From Protea cynaroides (lineage: Eukaryota; Streptophyta; Magnoliopsida; Proteales; Proteaceae), in NCBI GenBank assembly GCA_028583415.1, contig CM053271.1, positions 88,461,534 to 88,525,533 of the forward strand: a DNA stretch of 64,000 bases. The letters are read 5' to 3'. Below the pieces are notes generated by a model. It saw only the letters and a program-made list of their open reading frames with translations, had not been told where the DNA came from and did no database searches. The stretch's first letter is position 1, and every line of letters begins with the position of its first letter. A program made the position numbers and the translations under genes. Positions 54,276 through 64,000 of this stretch are shown in pieces.

Positions 54276-56547
54276 TGTCACACCTCAATTCTGCACCATT
54301 CAGAACGGTGTGATGAACCGCTAATAAACCAACGGTTCAACCAGGATCTCTAATAGGCGGTATCCATTAAAAATAAAACCATGCACATCCACAACCATAA
54401 TCAGAATAAATACACAATAGCGGAAGTCTTATAGTAAATGAACTGAGAACTCTAACTGTAATAATCATAATTAAAATATTAAGTTATGGTTGTATCAACT
54501 AGGACATAAATAAAATATCAATTACATCCCTTTATAAATTCAAATAAAATCCTAATAGAATACGCATGAGTTGCACTCGCATGAGGGGTCATGCGTATCC
54601 TCTAAGTCTTCAACTTCCATTGCAGCAACACGCCCGTACACTGGAGCATTCATATAATCTTCAACAGTGGTACCTGCATCATCAACTAAAAATATTCGAC
54701 GTCGAGAGAGTGAGCATACATCATGGCTCAGTGAGAAAACAAAACAATGCAACAAACATATGCATGCATTCAATTCATATCTTTGGTCTGGTAAATAAGT
54801 TTGCAATGTGCTATAGAAAGGATAGGTGGCTAAAGATCACGTTTATTGACGCCGTACCTCTATACACGAGTGTGTGAAGCCGCCCAAAGGTAACATTTAT
54901 TGTCGACTCACTTGCACCCACTATGGACAATGTACACGCAAAGGTCACGTTTATTACTGTACTCGTTGCCCACACCAACACGTAAGCCCCTGCTGGCGAG
55001 GGCTCACAAACTGGGCTCGCAACTAACCAATCCTAATGCCAATCAGTGTATCCAAGGCCTCACCCCAGCATCCCTCAATACGTCCATAGAGATAGGACTA
55101 AGGCCCCCCGACAGAGTCAGAGACTATACGGTCCGAGACCACCTCCCCTCATACCCTACGACGTAATAGTTCTGCTAAGATAATGGTGATACGACGATGT
55201 CAGTGGACAAGACTTGAGTTAGAGATAGAGCTAGAGTGCTGAGGCCCCGCCTATGACACCTCTCCCTGATACTCGCTCGCATCAAGCACACCAACTACAC
55301 ACATACATCCACATGCCTATTCCTATCATCATCATTATCATCATGTTATAAACAATAATTAAATATGCATGAACAGTAATAATAGAAATATTGGATGACA
55401 TGTTGAATGCACATATCAATCATACACGCATAAAATCAATCATGGCATTGGACTCAAGAGTAAAACAGTTTATTATTAACCAATTAATTTAGGTCTTGTT
55501 CCCTCACCTTTACTTGATCGTAGATCCTCTTTCAAGCTTTAAGAATCAACTAAATATCAATATTATATCACTAGAAGACCTAATCAAGTCGATAGAATTT
55601 AATTAGAATTAATTCTGACTTTAAAAAGCATGCTGTTAACTGGGGGTCGATGCAAGGGTCGGAGGTTCCATCGACCCTGGGTGCTACCACCCAGATTCTG
55701 GACTTCTCGAACACTGGGGGTCGATTGTCAGGGTCTGGTAGGGTCGATTGGCCATCGACCCCCCGTGCGACCCCCTGTGGGTTTAATCAATTTTTCATCC
55801 TACAGTCCATTCCTTCGTGTTTGGGGTCCTATGGCTTGCTTCTACAATCCATTCCACACATGTTCTATGGTCTAGAACCGTAGTTCATTAACCTATATGG
55901 TTTTAATGATCTCCTCCATGGTTTTCCATTGAAACCTAACCATGGATGGATGTTTTAGGTTTCTCCTAGATCATATCCTCTTCACTATCTATTCTAAGGT
56001 CTGTAGAATTTCATGGAGATAGTATCCATACCTGAGAATTAGGCTTGTTTCTCTGAAGCCTTCTCTTTGATCTTCTTCTCCACTTTCCTTCTCTTCTCTT
56101 TCTCTTCTCCTTCTCTTCTCTTTCTCTCAATCCAATTAGGGTTCTAAAAGGAGTGAAAGAGGCTTAGGGACATCCCATTTATAGAGTAGAAACTCCCAAA
56201 ATAAGTCCAATTAAGATTGGAAAAGAATCCCATTGAAATTTGGAAAGTTCCTAATTCAAGGTTTCTGTCGACAGACTGGGGGTCGATGAGGGGGTCAGAG
56301 ATCCCATCGACCCCTGGTTCTAAAATGTCCGACCCCCGGTTAAAAAATCAGGGTCTGACTTTAGTATTAGGGGGGTCTGACCCTGCCTAACTGGGTGTGC
56401 GACCCTCCCTCTAGTTTTAGTGTTTTTGGGTCAGTTTAATACCTGGGATCGCGATCTCCCTTACGTACTTGATCCATTTGGCTCGACCATGATGGGTAGA
56501 CCTGGTTCAAGGTGGTAAGACCGGATTAGTTTGATACGGGTCTTACA
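54276..56547 (-). mobile_element. Element C 3' LTR
   Basis: TGTAAGACCC at 56547 to GAGGTGTGACA at 54276 (2272 bases). Cluster 1 56270-56405 and cluster 2 55645-55790 use GGGGGTCGA/TCGACCCC; TATA-like CTATAAATGGG about 56171-56187. Three diverged AATAAACGTKACCTTTG words lie at about 54834, 54893 and 54943. Cys-motif frame 54552-54686. Confidence 0.92.
54552..54686 (-). CDS. LTR-encoded CxCxxC micro-ORF (C, 3' LTR)
   Basis: VDDAGTTVEDYMNAPVYGRV...THDPSCECNSCVFY, open, after TTTTTAG; the frame also stays open upstream through LNACICLLHC. Confidence 0.4.
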   Translation of the reverse strand, partial: VDDAGTTVEDYMNAPVYGRVAAMEVEDLEDTHDPSCECNSCVFY

Positions 56548-56560
56548 ACTCCCCCTACTT
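56548..56560 (-). other. Polypurine tract of C
   Basis: AGTAGGGGGAGT on the minus strand, adjoining the LTR TGTAAGACCC. Confidence 0.85.
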
Positions 56561-58320
56561 ATAAAAATTTCATCCTCAAAATTGTATATACCTTCTGAGT
56601 CAAATAAATGAGGGTATTGCTTTCGCATAGCATTCTCTTCTTCCCATGTAATTTCTTCCATATCTCTACTTCTCCAGATGACCTTAACATAATAGATATC
56701 ACGGTTGCGTAGTCGTTGAACCTTTCGACTGGTGATTTCAGTTGGTGTTACCTCAAATGTCATATCATCAGTCAAATCAGGTAGATCTACTGTCAAAATG
56801 TGTGTTGGATCCTTGACATACTTCTTTAATAAGGAAATTTAAAATACGTCATGCACACTTGACATAGATGGTGGTAGTGCTAACTGGTACGCCACTTTCC
56901 CACGCTTAGCTAGAATCTCATATGGCCCGACATATCTTGGACTTAGTTTCCCTTTCTGTCTGAACGTTTCAATCCTCGCATAGGCGATACTTTTAAGAAT
57001 ACTTTATCACCCATGACGAATTCAAGGTCTCGGCGTCGAGTATATGCATATTGCTTCTGACGATTCTGAGTTGTTCTCATTCTTTCCTTGATAATGTCGA
57101 CCACTCGACAAGTCTCTTCAACAAATTCCAGTCCAACAATACTACGTTCCCCAACTTCATTCCAAAACAAAGGAGTTCAACACGTTCGGCCATACAGTGC
57201 TTCGTAGGGTGACATTTGTATAGTAGCCTGATAGCTATTGTTATAAGCGAACTCAATCAGTGGTAAATTTTCATCCCATGATCCTTTAAAATCAATTACA
57301 CATGCTCGAAGCATATCTTCTAGAATCTGAATTGTACACTCTGACTGTCCATCTGTCTATGGATGGAATGCAGTACTAAACTTCAATGTTGTACCCATAG
57401 CCTTTTGCAATCCTTCCCAAAACTTTGAAGTAAATCGTGGATCTCTATCGGACACAATGCTTTCAGGTACACCATGTAATCGCACAATGTTATCCACATA
57501 CAGCTTAGCTAACCTCTCCAGTGTATACTGAGGTCGTATAGGTATAAAGCGAGCTGTTTTAGTCAGGCGGTCTACAATCACCCAAACCGCATCAACTACT
57601 CGAGGAGTCAATGGTAATCCTGTGACGAAGTTCATAGTGATGCAGTCCCATTTCCATGCTGGTTCCGATAACGATTGTAACAGTCCTACCAGTCTTTGTC
57701 ATTCAGTCTTTACTTTCTGACAATTTAGGCATTGAGACATGAACTTAGCTACATCTGCTTTCATTCCTCTCCACCAATATAATTTCTTTAGATCATGATA
57801 CATTTTTGTGCTTCCAGGATGTATCGAATAGATGGTGGTATGGGCTTTTTTCATCAATCGGTGTCTAATGTCCAAGCTTTCTGTTTCGGGTACACATATT
57901 CTTCCTTTGTACTTCAGTACCTTTTCTTCGTCCAAGGTGAACTCAGGGTTAGTCCTACCTTTTTCGATGTCCTCTTGTACCATTCTTAGGTAAGGGTCTG
58001 ATTTGATAGCTGTCTTTACTTCATCAATTATATCTGATATAATCTTCAATGCGGCGAACATATTTGAAAACCGATGAATAAACCCTTGGTTGATTGATCC
58101 ATCTGGTGTATCTATCACAAATTGCTCATTATCGTGTTTGAATACCTTTCTGGTAGTACACATTGCGGTAGTTGTGCTAACCTCTCCTTGAGATTTTATC
58201 ATTGCCTTTCTACTCAACGCATCGGCTACTACATTATCTTTCCCCAGATGATATTGGATATCACAATCATAGTCTTTTAATAATTCCAGCCATCTTCTTT
58301 GTCTCATATTCAGCTCCTTC
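56548..58320 (-). pseudogene. pol: Element C integrase with degenerate chromodomain
   Basis: The frame 58307-57699 gives the RNase H/INT linker and zinc finger (HTTIYSIHPGSTKMYHDLKKLYWW...CLNCQKVK). 57635-57357 is the core with MNFVTGLPL (first catalytic Asp now Asn), VSDRDPRFTSKFW and AFHP. SERT with the Glu lies beyond a TAG near 57360. 57170-56943 and 56796 on hold the C-terminus with VKVIWRSRDMEEITWEEENAM and NFEDEIFISRG. The frame reads through into the LTR, because the usual TAA at the LTR edge is out of phase. Confidence 0.85.
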
Positions 58321-58860
58321 TGATTAAATAGATAAGTAAGAATTTTATGGTCTGATTTAATCTGAAACTTCTCCCCGTACAGATAATGTCACCATATTTT
58401 GACAGCATGTACTACTGCCACTAGTTCCAAATCATGTGTAGGATAGTTCTTCTCATGTGTCTTCAGTTGTCTTGAGGTATAAGCAATTACTTATTCTCCT
58501 TGCATAAGTATGCATCCTTATCCCAGTCCTGACGCATCGGTGTACAAGATAAATGGTTGTCCTAGAATCGGAATGGTCAAGATTGGAGCTGATATCAATC
58601 TAGTCTTCAAGGTTTAGAAACTCTTCTCGCATTTGTCCGTCCAAACAAACTTCTCGCTCTTCTTAGTCAAACTGGTAAGGGGTACAGTAATTCGGGAATA
58701 GTCTTCCACAAATCATCGATAATACCCAGCTAAACCCAAAACACTTCTAATTTCTACAACGCTCTTCGGTGCTTCCCACTTTACAATAGCCTCGATCTTG
58801 CTAGGATCCACTTTGATTCCTTCAGCGGATACTACATGACCTAGAAATGCAACTTTCTTT
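58321..58860 (-). pseudogene. pol: Element C RNase H
   Basis: Minus strand: TKKSEKFVWTDKCEK (about 58670), TLITSAPILTIPILGQPFILYTDASG, IAYTSRQLKTHEKNYPTHDLELVAVVHAVKIW, FQIKSDHKILTYLFNQKELN. Isolated stops only. Confidence 0.8.
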
Positions 58861-59300
58861 AGCCAAAACTCACACTTTGTAAATTTGGCGTAGAGCTTTT
58901 CTTTCCGTAGTCGCTACAGAGCGGCGTTTAGATTCTTAACATGTTTCCTCGTCTTTGGAGTAAACTAATATATCATCAATGAATACAATAACCGACGTAT
59001 CCAACATGTCATGGAAAACCCGGTTCATAAGTTCCATAAAGGTTGCTGGTGCGTTCGTCAATCCGAAAGACATGACCAAAAATTCATAATGTCCATATCT
59101 GGTGGGAATATCACCATCCTAAATCTCCAACTGATGGTAGCCTGACCGAAGATCGATCTTGGAGAACACTTTGGCACCTTGCAACTGATCGAACAGGTCA
59201 TCGATCCGAGGCAATGGATACCGATTCTTGATTGTCAGTTTATTCAGTTCTCGGTAGTCTATACACAAGGGAACGCTACCATCCTTCTTCTACACAAATA
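58861..59300 (-). pseudogene. pol: Element C reverse transcriptase
   Basis: Reading leftward: VPLCIDYRELNKLTIKNRYPLPRIDDLFDQLQGAKVFSKIDLRSGYHQLEI, GHYEFLVMSFGLTNAPATFMELMNRVFHDM, VIVFIDDILVYSKDEET. The catalytic FIDD is intact; stops and one indel near 58950 and 59120. Confidence 0.85.
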
Positions 59301-60000
59301 ATACTGGTGCTCCCCATGGTGATATACTAGGGCGAATGTAACCCTTGTCCAGAAGTTCTTGTAGTTGTACTTTCAATTCCTTCAGTTCAGTAGGAGCCAT
59401 TCGATAAGGTGCTTTCGATACTGGTGCGGCTCCAGGTATAAGATCTATAACAAACTCTGTAGCTCGGTTGGGTGATAATCCTGGTAGTTCTTCAAGAAAT
59501 ACGTCTGGATAATCATGCACGACATCAATAACTTTTATTTGTGGTGCTTCCTTGGTAAGGTTGACCACAGATACTAAATACCCGACTGCTCCTTTCTCAA
59601 GGCACTTCTTAGCCTTTAGCGCCGAGAGTATGAGCTTTCGTTTACGGGGAAGTTTGGTTCCCGAAACACTGAACTCTGCTCCTTCCTTGTCTTTAAATGT
59701 CAGCTTCTTTTTGACACACAATAGGTTTGTAGAATGCCGAACTAACCAGTCCATACCCAAGATGACGTCAAAGTCTACCATCTCAAGTTGGATCAAGGTT
59801 GCATCCAAGGTCACTGGACATGGTCCATAACCTTTTTCTAACTCCACTTCTATTCCCATAGGTGATCGTACAAGTAGTTTGTAGTCTAAGGATATAAGGG
59901 GTAGATTTAACTTCTTTCCAAATGTCACAGAGTAAAGGAATGAGTAGCTCCTGAATCAAAGAGTACTCTGGCGGGAATGCCATTAATAGGTACGATACTT
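59290..60000 (-). pseudogene. pol: Element C protease and PR-RT linker
   Basis: PARVLFDSGATHSF active site (59985-59945), frameshift, then the 212-residue frame 59928-59290: VTFGKKLNLPLISLDYKLLVRSPMG, FDVILGMDWLVRHS, the linker that B has lost, and ATEFVIDLIPGAAPVSKAPYRMAPTELKELK, ending GYIRPSISPWGAPVLFV. Confidence 0.85.
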
Positions 60001-60057
60001 ATTATTTGTTTTGGTTTAGTCTACATGCTCTTACAATGTAATACAACTACTAAAAAT

Positions 60058-61335
60058 TTAAGTCATACATGTGACCACATCAGGTGATGCGGCAGCATCA
60101 TCCGATGTAACCGCGTAAACTCGTCCTTGATGTAGCTGCTTCTTGGGCTTAGGACATTCCCTTGCCATATGTCCCACTTGGTTGCAGTTAAAACATTTTA
60201 TCCCTTCAGTAGTTGGCTTTTGTTGCTGTTGAGCTACGGGAGTAGTCTTGGTTGCAGCAGTATAGCCTTGAGCACGGAAGGGTTTGAATGTCTTGTTATT
60301 CCCTCCATTATAAGAATTTCCAGCTGGCCTTTTTATACCTCTGTTTTGCATGAAATAACTCTCCTTCTGGCTCGATTCTATAATTCGAGCAATTTGTGCC
60401 GCTTCATTATAAATTTTCTTTTCATGTCCCAGAACTTGCTCGCGGATGCTTCCCCTAAGTCCCATGACGAACCTTCGGGTCTTTGTGTTTTCCTCTTGCA
60501 TACTAGTGGGTGCAAAGAAGAACAACTCTTCATAACATTGTTGATACGCATCCACGGTCATCTGCCCCTGATATAAACTCAAGAACTCTCTTTCCATAGA
60601 ATTTCTGAAACTTCTCGGAAAGTACTTCTCAAAGAACGCTTCTTTATAAATATCCCAAGTCAGTTGGGCGTGCTTTGCAAGTAAATATGTCCTAGTAGAC
60701 CTCCACCAATGGTGTGCATCTCCTTCCAGCATAAAGGTGGCACACAACACTTTTTCTTCTTCATTTAATGTCATCATCATGAAGTTTCTTTCCATTTCGT
60801 CAACCCAGTGTGCCGGTCATAAAGGATCTTCTGGCTTACCATTAAACTCTCTGGGCTTCAGTTTCAGAAAGCGCTCCACCAGTCTGGAGTGATCTAGTGG
60901 CTGCGGGACATACGCTCCATACATAGGTGGTTGGTATTGATATCCACCTTGAGCTATCTCAGGATTCGGTACTTGAGCCTGCATGATAGGAGTCTGAGGT
61001 GCATGGGGTACTGTGTTACTTCCCCTTGGTGCTGTGCTTGTCTGTCCAGCTGGCAATGGAGGTGTTTGTGCAGCTGGAAGAGTTATACCTATGGCAGCTT
61101 GGATAGTAGCTTGTGCCTGTTGCATCTGTTGCAGTTGTTGGGCCAAGTTCATTACGACTGTGGCCAAGTCTGTAGGTAGAGCTGGCAGATTAGTAGGATT
61201 TTCCTGCCCATTTATGACGAATGGTGCCGTGTTCATATTTCCCTATGTTTCTGGGTGTATCTAGTTATCTTCCCCCACAGGTGGTGGTGGTGGGATAGAG
61301 TTACGGCTCTGTCTGGTTACTCTGTGTCCCATCAT
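60058..61335 (-). pseudogene. gag: Element C gag, nearly intact
   Basis: Starts MMGHRVTRQSRNSIPPPPPVGED (61335), with stops near 61260 and 61245. The frame 61236-60817 holds LPALPTDLATVVMNLAQQLQQMQQAQ and LDHSRLVERFLKLKPREFNGKPEDPL. The frame 60795-60058 holds the Retrotrans_gag core (HHWWRSTRTYLL, FEKYFPRSFRNSMEREFLSLYQ), RRFVMGLRGSIREQVLG and a perfect CCHC knuckle CFNCNQVGHMARECPKPKK. Best-preserved gag of the window. Confidence 0.88.
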
Positions 61336-61469
61336 TAATTAATCTGATAGTGGGATTGACTGAAATCATTGAACACAAAAGACAATCATTAAATACTTCA
61401 TTCTCATATTTTAAAACCACTAACAATTGTAAATTTCAAAATTTTCAGGTCATTCTGTCGAAAATGTTG

Positions 61470-61685
61470 TGTTTCCACTGCAGGGTCGATGGGTGTCCGA
61501 CCCTCAGTATGCGACCCTAGGAAATCACCAATTCTTCCCGAGAGCCGGGGATCGATGGGGGGGGTCGGAGGATGTCCGACCCAGGGTGCGACCCCTGGTT
61601 CTCTGTCAGATTCCCGAGAGCCGAGGGTCGATGCGGGGGTCGATGCGGGGGTCGATTGTTTTAATCAAATTTTCCGACCCCCGAA
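61470..61685. promoter_or_regulatory. Internal motif cluster of C, between gag and aORF
   Basis: GGGGGTCGA/CCGACCCC words dominate, including two GCGGGGGTCGAT in tandem (about 61630-61655). They match the C LTR clusters, not B or D. 135 bases from the gag ATG, 602 from the aORF ATG. Confidence 0.6.
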
Positions 61686-62286
61686 CTAAAAATCTGATTT
61701 TTAAGTTCCGATTCAAAGTTCATTTCTCATTCTTTCTTCTCCGCTTCGACTCAGCTCGTCCCTCTGAGTTGCTACAGTGACAACTCCGATCCATTGGTGG
61801 TTTGCACTCCTTGTTTCGTCATCTACACCTCCGCTACAGGTATTTCTTCTACCTTTTCATGTTTTTAGGTTTCTTAACCTAGGTTTTTGCTTATTTATCT
61901 TGTATTTTTTAAATTAAATTTTTTCCAATCGTAAAAATTCAATTTTTATTGGGGGCTTTTGTTGTTGGTGACTCGAGGAACGAAAGCCCTCAAAAATATT
62001 TGAGTTTCATAGGTTGGTTATCAAGAAACTCGAAATTTACTCTTTTTGCCCTAATTTTGTCGAGAATTTGAATTTTTTGAAATTTCTTCCAATTCAATCT
62101 CATTAGTTGAAATTTCCAACTGTATGAGTCTCACAGGATAGTTTAGGATCTATGTAAGTCCTCCTGCCCACGTGTATGGGTGAGAAGTGAGGCTTTTGTC
62201 CATTTTACGTCATTATTATGTCGAAATTTCGGGTTTTTCCTCTCTACTAAGCCATTTTCTATTTTTCTTTCTTATTTGCAGATACT

Positions 62287-63611
62287 ATGGCCCGTACCAA
62301 GGTACCCAGAGTTCGCGACTGTCTTCGCTTCCATTCCAATGAAGCCGAGGCACAGTATGCCCACTACGCTCGCAAGAAGGTAGAGGGAGGCCGCAAAGTG
62401 GCCTTGGCTAGCTTAGCCTTGTTCAATGTGGAGGGGGCCTTTGGTGATATGGGATGGCTTCCCGTCATCACCTATGACGCATGTACCCGTCCTGACTTGG
62501 TACGTCAGTTCTACTATAATCTCCAGGTGGTGGGAGATTACAATGATGTTGAGAGGGGTGGTGAGCTTCGGATCACCAGCTACGTCAAGGGGGTTGATGT
62601 TTCATTTGATTATCGACAGCTGGCCGACTTGTTGGGCATTTCCTATGCTGACCCCTTGGTGTTCTGTGCTCCTGGAGAGCCCTAGTTCTTTTCTCTATAG
62701 ATGAGAGCTGAGATAGATCGTCAGCTCATCAGACCTGATCGCTGGGAGATGAAGGCGAGTTATCTGTGTTCAGATCCACGGGTATACTGCAAGATCATTC
62801 AGCATAACCTGATACCGCAGAGTGGTCATTACGAGAGGGTCTCCCAGTTGACCCAGTATCTACTATATTGCATATGCACTAGGCAGCCCGTCTGCCTTCC
62901 TTACATCATCATGCAGACAATGATCAGTGCCACGTTGCCACTGGAAACCTTCCTTATGGACGCATGATCACTACCTTGCTTACCCGCCTGGGGGTTGATT
63001 TGTTGGATGAAAAGATTTAGGAGAAATCTTTCTCATCGCCTCTGGATTGGGAGACTATTTGCAAAATGGGCATGCGGGATGCCCAGGTCAGCGATGAGGA
63101 GAGGAACGCAACGATGCACCCTCGCACTCGAGTGGAGATGGCTGACGCTGAGGCAGCAGCAGCCGCCGCTAGAGCAAGGGTTTATGGGGATGATGACGAC
63201 CAGCTATACATGGATGTAGATTCCATACCTCCTCCATCACCTACTCATGCTACTGGAGCTGGTCCTTCGCATGCAGCTGGTCCTTCGTATTCTCTATCTG
63301 ATGACATGATGAGGATATTGCACGAGTTACGAGAGGCTCAGCGTATGTCTGACCTGAGGATGGGAGAGCTTCTAGAGGCTCAGTGCTCGTCCGATCAGCA
63401 GGTGGGAGAGCTTTTAGCTGCTCAACATGTATCGGATCAGCGAATGGGAGAGCTAAGGGATACCCAGCGTGTGACTGACCAGTGGGTGACTGATCTCATA
63501 GCTAGTCTCCAGACGACCCAGACTCAGATAGCTTGGTTGACTAGAGTCTACGCTGAGGATTATGATAGAGACCGTGAGGCACCGCCTCCCCCATCACCTC
63601 CAGCTTCTTGA
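62287..63611 (+). pseudogene. Element C antisense accessory ORF (aORF), best-preserved copy
   Basis: About 440 codons, transcribed against gag-pol toward the 5' LTR. Order: basic start MARTKVPRVRDCLRF; FGDMGWLPVITYDACTRPDLVRQFYYNLQVVGD; ITSYVKGVDVSFDYRQLADLLGIS; WEMKASYLCSDPRVYCKIIQHNLIPQSGHYERV; QPVCLPYIIMQTM; GMRDAQVSDEERN; an Ala-rich then acidic DDDDQLYMDVD segment; a 14-residue coiled-coil repeat (MGELLEAQ, VGELLAAQ, MGELRDTQ); AWLTRVYAEDYDRDREAPPPPSPPAS. Breaks: three TAG codons (about 62683, 62698, 63018), each explained by CAG to TAG, and one indel near 62938. The N-terminal part resembles the plant transposon family Transposase_32; function unknown. Confidence 0.75.
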
Positions 63612-63852
63612 TGTACTTCTTTTATTTTTCTTTTTGTACTTCAGAGTAACTGTCCGGACTGTGGACTGTACTCTTCCTTTTGGGTTGTATATAAATTTGT
63701 TTCTCATTTAATAGATGCATTATTCTCTTTCAGTTTAGTCTCAACCAACACAGATGCTTATGGTGTGTTATTATTACATCTTTTAAATTTTTATCCTATC
63801 TCAGTTCACGACCTTTGTGGAAGTATACGGTTTCACAGATAAAGCCTGAGAT

Positions 63853-63864
63853 GCTCTGATACCA
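63853..63864 (-). other. Primer-binding site of C (tRNA-Met-i)
   Basis: TGGTATCAGAGC on the minus strand, three bases from the LTR end at 63868. Confidence 0.95.
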
Positions 63865-63867
63865 AGT

Positions 63868-64000
63868 TGTCACACCCCAATTCTGCACCATTCAGAACGG
63901 TGTGATGAACCGCTAATAAACCAATGGTTCAACCAGGATCTCTAATAGGCGGTATCCATTAAAAATAAAACCATGCACATCCACAATCATAATCAGAATA
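63868..64000 (-). mobile_element. Element C 5' LTR, U5 end only
   Basis: TGTCACACCCCAATTC, the reverse complement of the LTR terminus, followed by inverted repeats GAACCG/CGGTTC-like and CACACC/GGTGTG. Continues past the window. Confidence 0.9.

Larger units (their letters stand above)
54276..64000 (-). mobile_element. Element C, Tekay-type chromovirus (5' LTR runs off the window)
   Basis: Minus strand: 5' LTR from 63868 outward, PBS 63853-63864, antisense aORF 62287-63611, motif cluster 61470-61685, gag 61335-60058, pol 60000-56548, PPT 56548-56560, 3' LTR 54276-56547. The U5 ends at 54276 and 63868 are nearly identical, so the element is fairly young. CAAGG (54271-54275) is the candidate left target duplication. 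Confidence 0.9.

Overview
This window is repeat-dominated nuclear DNA of a flowering plant. I see no host gene, tRNA or rRNA. Nearly everything is nested LTR retrotransposons of the Ty3/gypsy superfamily. Evidence for a plant source: initiator-tRNA-Met primer-binding sites (TGGTATCAGAGC), Tekay/Del-type chromovirus polyproteins, Tat-lineage elements with the archaeal-type second RNase H, and plant-only accessory proteins (Transposase_28-like). The species cannot be told from the sequence. A 510-base run of N (40282-40791) is an assembly gap. || Layout. L1: a minus-strand chromovirus LTR (1-2094, cut by the window edge) beside the gag of Tat1. Tat1: plus-strand Tat element (2095 to about 13795) with decayed gag-pol, a 54-bp hairpin repeat array (6437-6796), an intron-containing antisense ORF (7106-9260, minus) and a long patchy putative 3' LTR. 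Tat2: older, minus strand; its antisense ORF is split into 13860-15082 and 37268-38864 and its integrase end lies at 39445-39760. Element A (15083-37267, minus chromovirus) sits inside an intron of the Tat2 antisense ORF. Element B (18593-30138, plus chromovirus) sits inside the integrase of A. Element D (39761-52020, plus) sits in the Tat2 integrase; its 5' LTR has been hit by two solo LTRs, S1 (41087-43419, TSD TTGAC) and S2 (44002-46221, TSD ACTCA), and an AT-rich insert lies in its accessory ORF. D is fused at 52020/52021 to the polypurine tract and LTR of another subfamily, E (52021-54239). Element C (54276 to beyond 64000, minus chromovirus) fills the rest. || How the parts work together. 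A, B, C and D share an architecture: 5' LTR, tRNA-Met PBS, an antisense accessory ORF (aORF, pointing back at the 5' LTR), a divergent intergenic region, gag, pol with a degenerate chromodomain, PPT, 3' LTR. Three things go beyond a standard chromovirus. (1) The aORF is related in all four elements, starting MARTKVPRV or MVRTKVP in the three that keep their N-terminus, and looks like a plant transposon-associated protein. (2) Short palindrome-rich word clusters around GGTCG/CGACC lie at three fixed places: LTR +130-280, LTR +720-960, and between aORF and gag. The word is subfamily specific and is the same at LTR and internal sites of one element (B GAGGGTCGA; C GGGGGTCGA; D ACGGTCG). An element-encoded protein paired with lineage-specific non-coding motif arrays resembles the VANC anti-silencing system of VANDAL DNA transposons; that function is inference. 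(3) Each LTR carries a conserved reading frame of about 44 codons ending in a CxCxxC motif behind a splice-acceptor-like TTTTTAG. || Most in-frame stops look like CAG to TAG or TGG to TAG/TGA, as expected for methylated, silenced copies. B and C are the best preserved; no element is intact.
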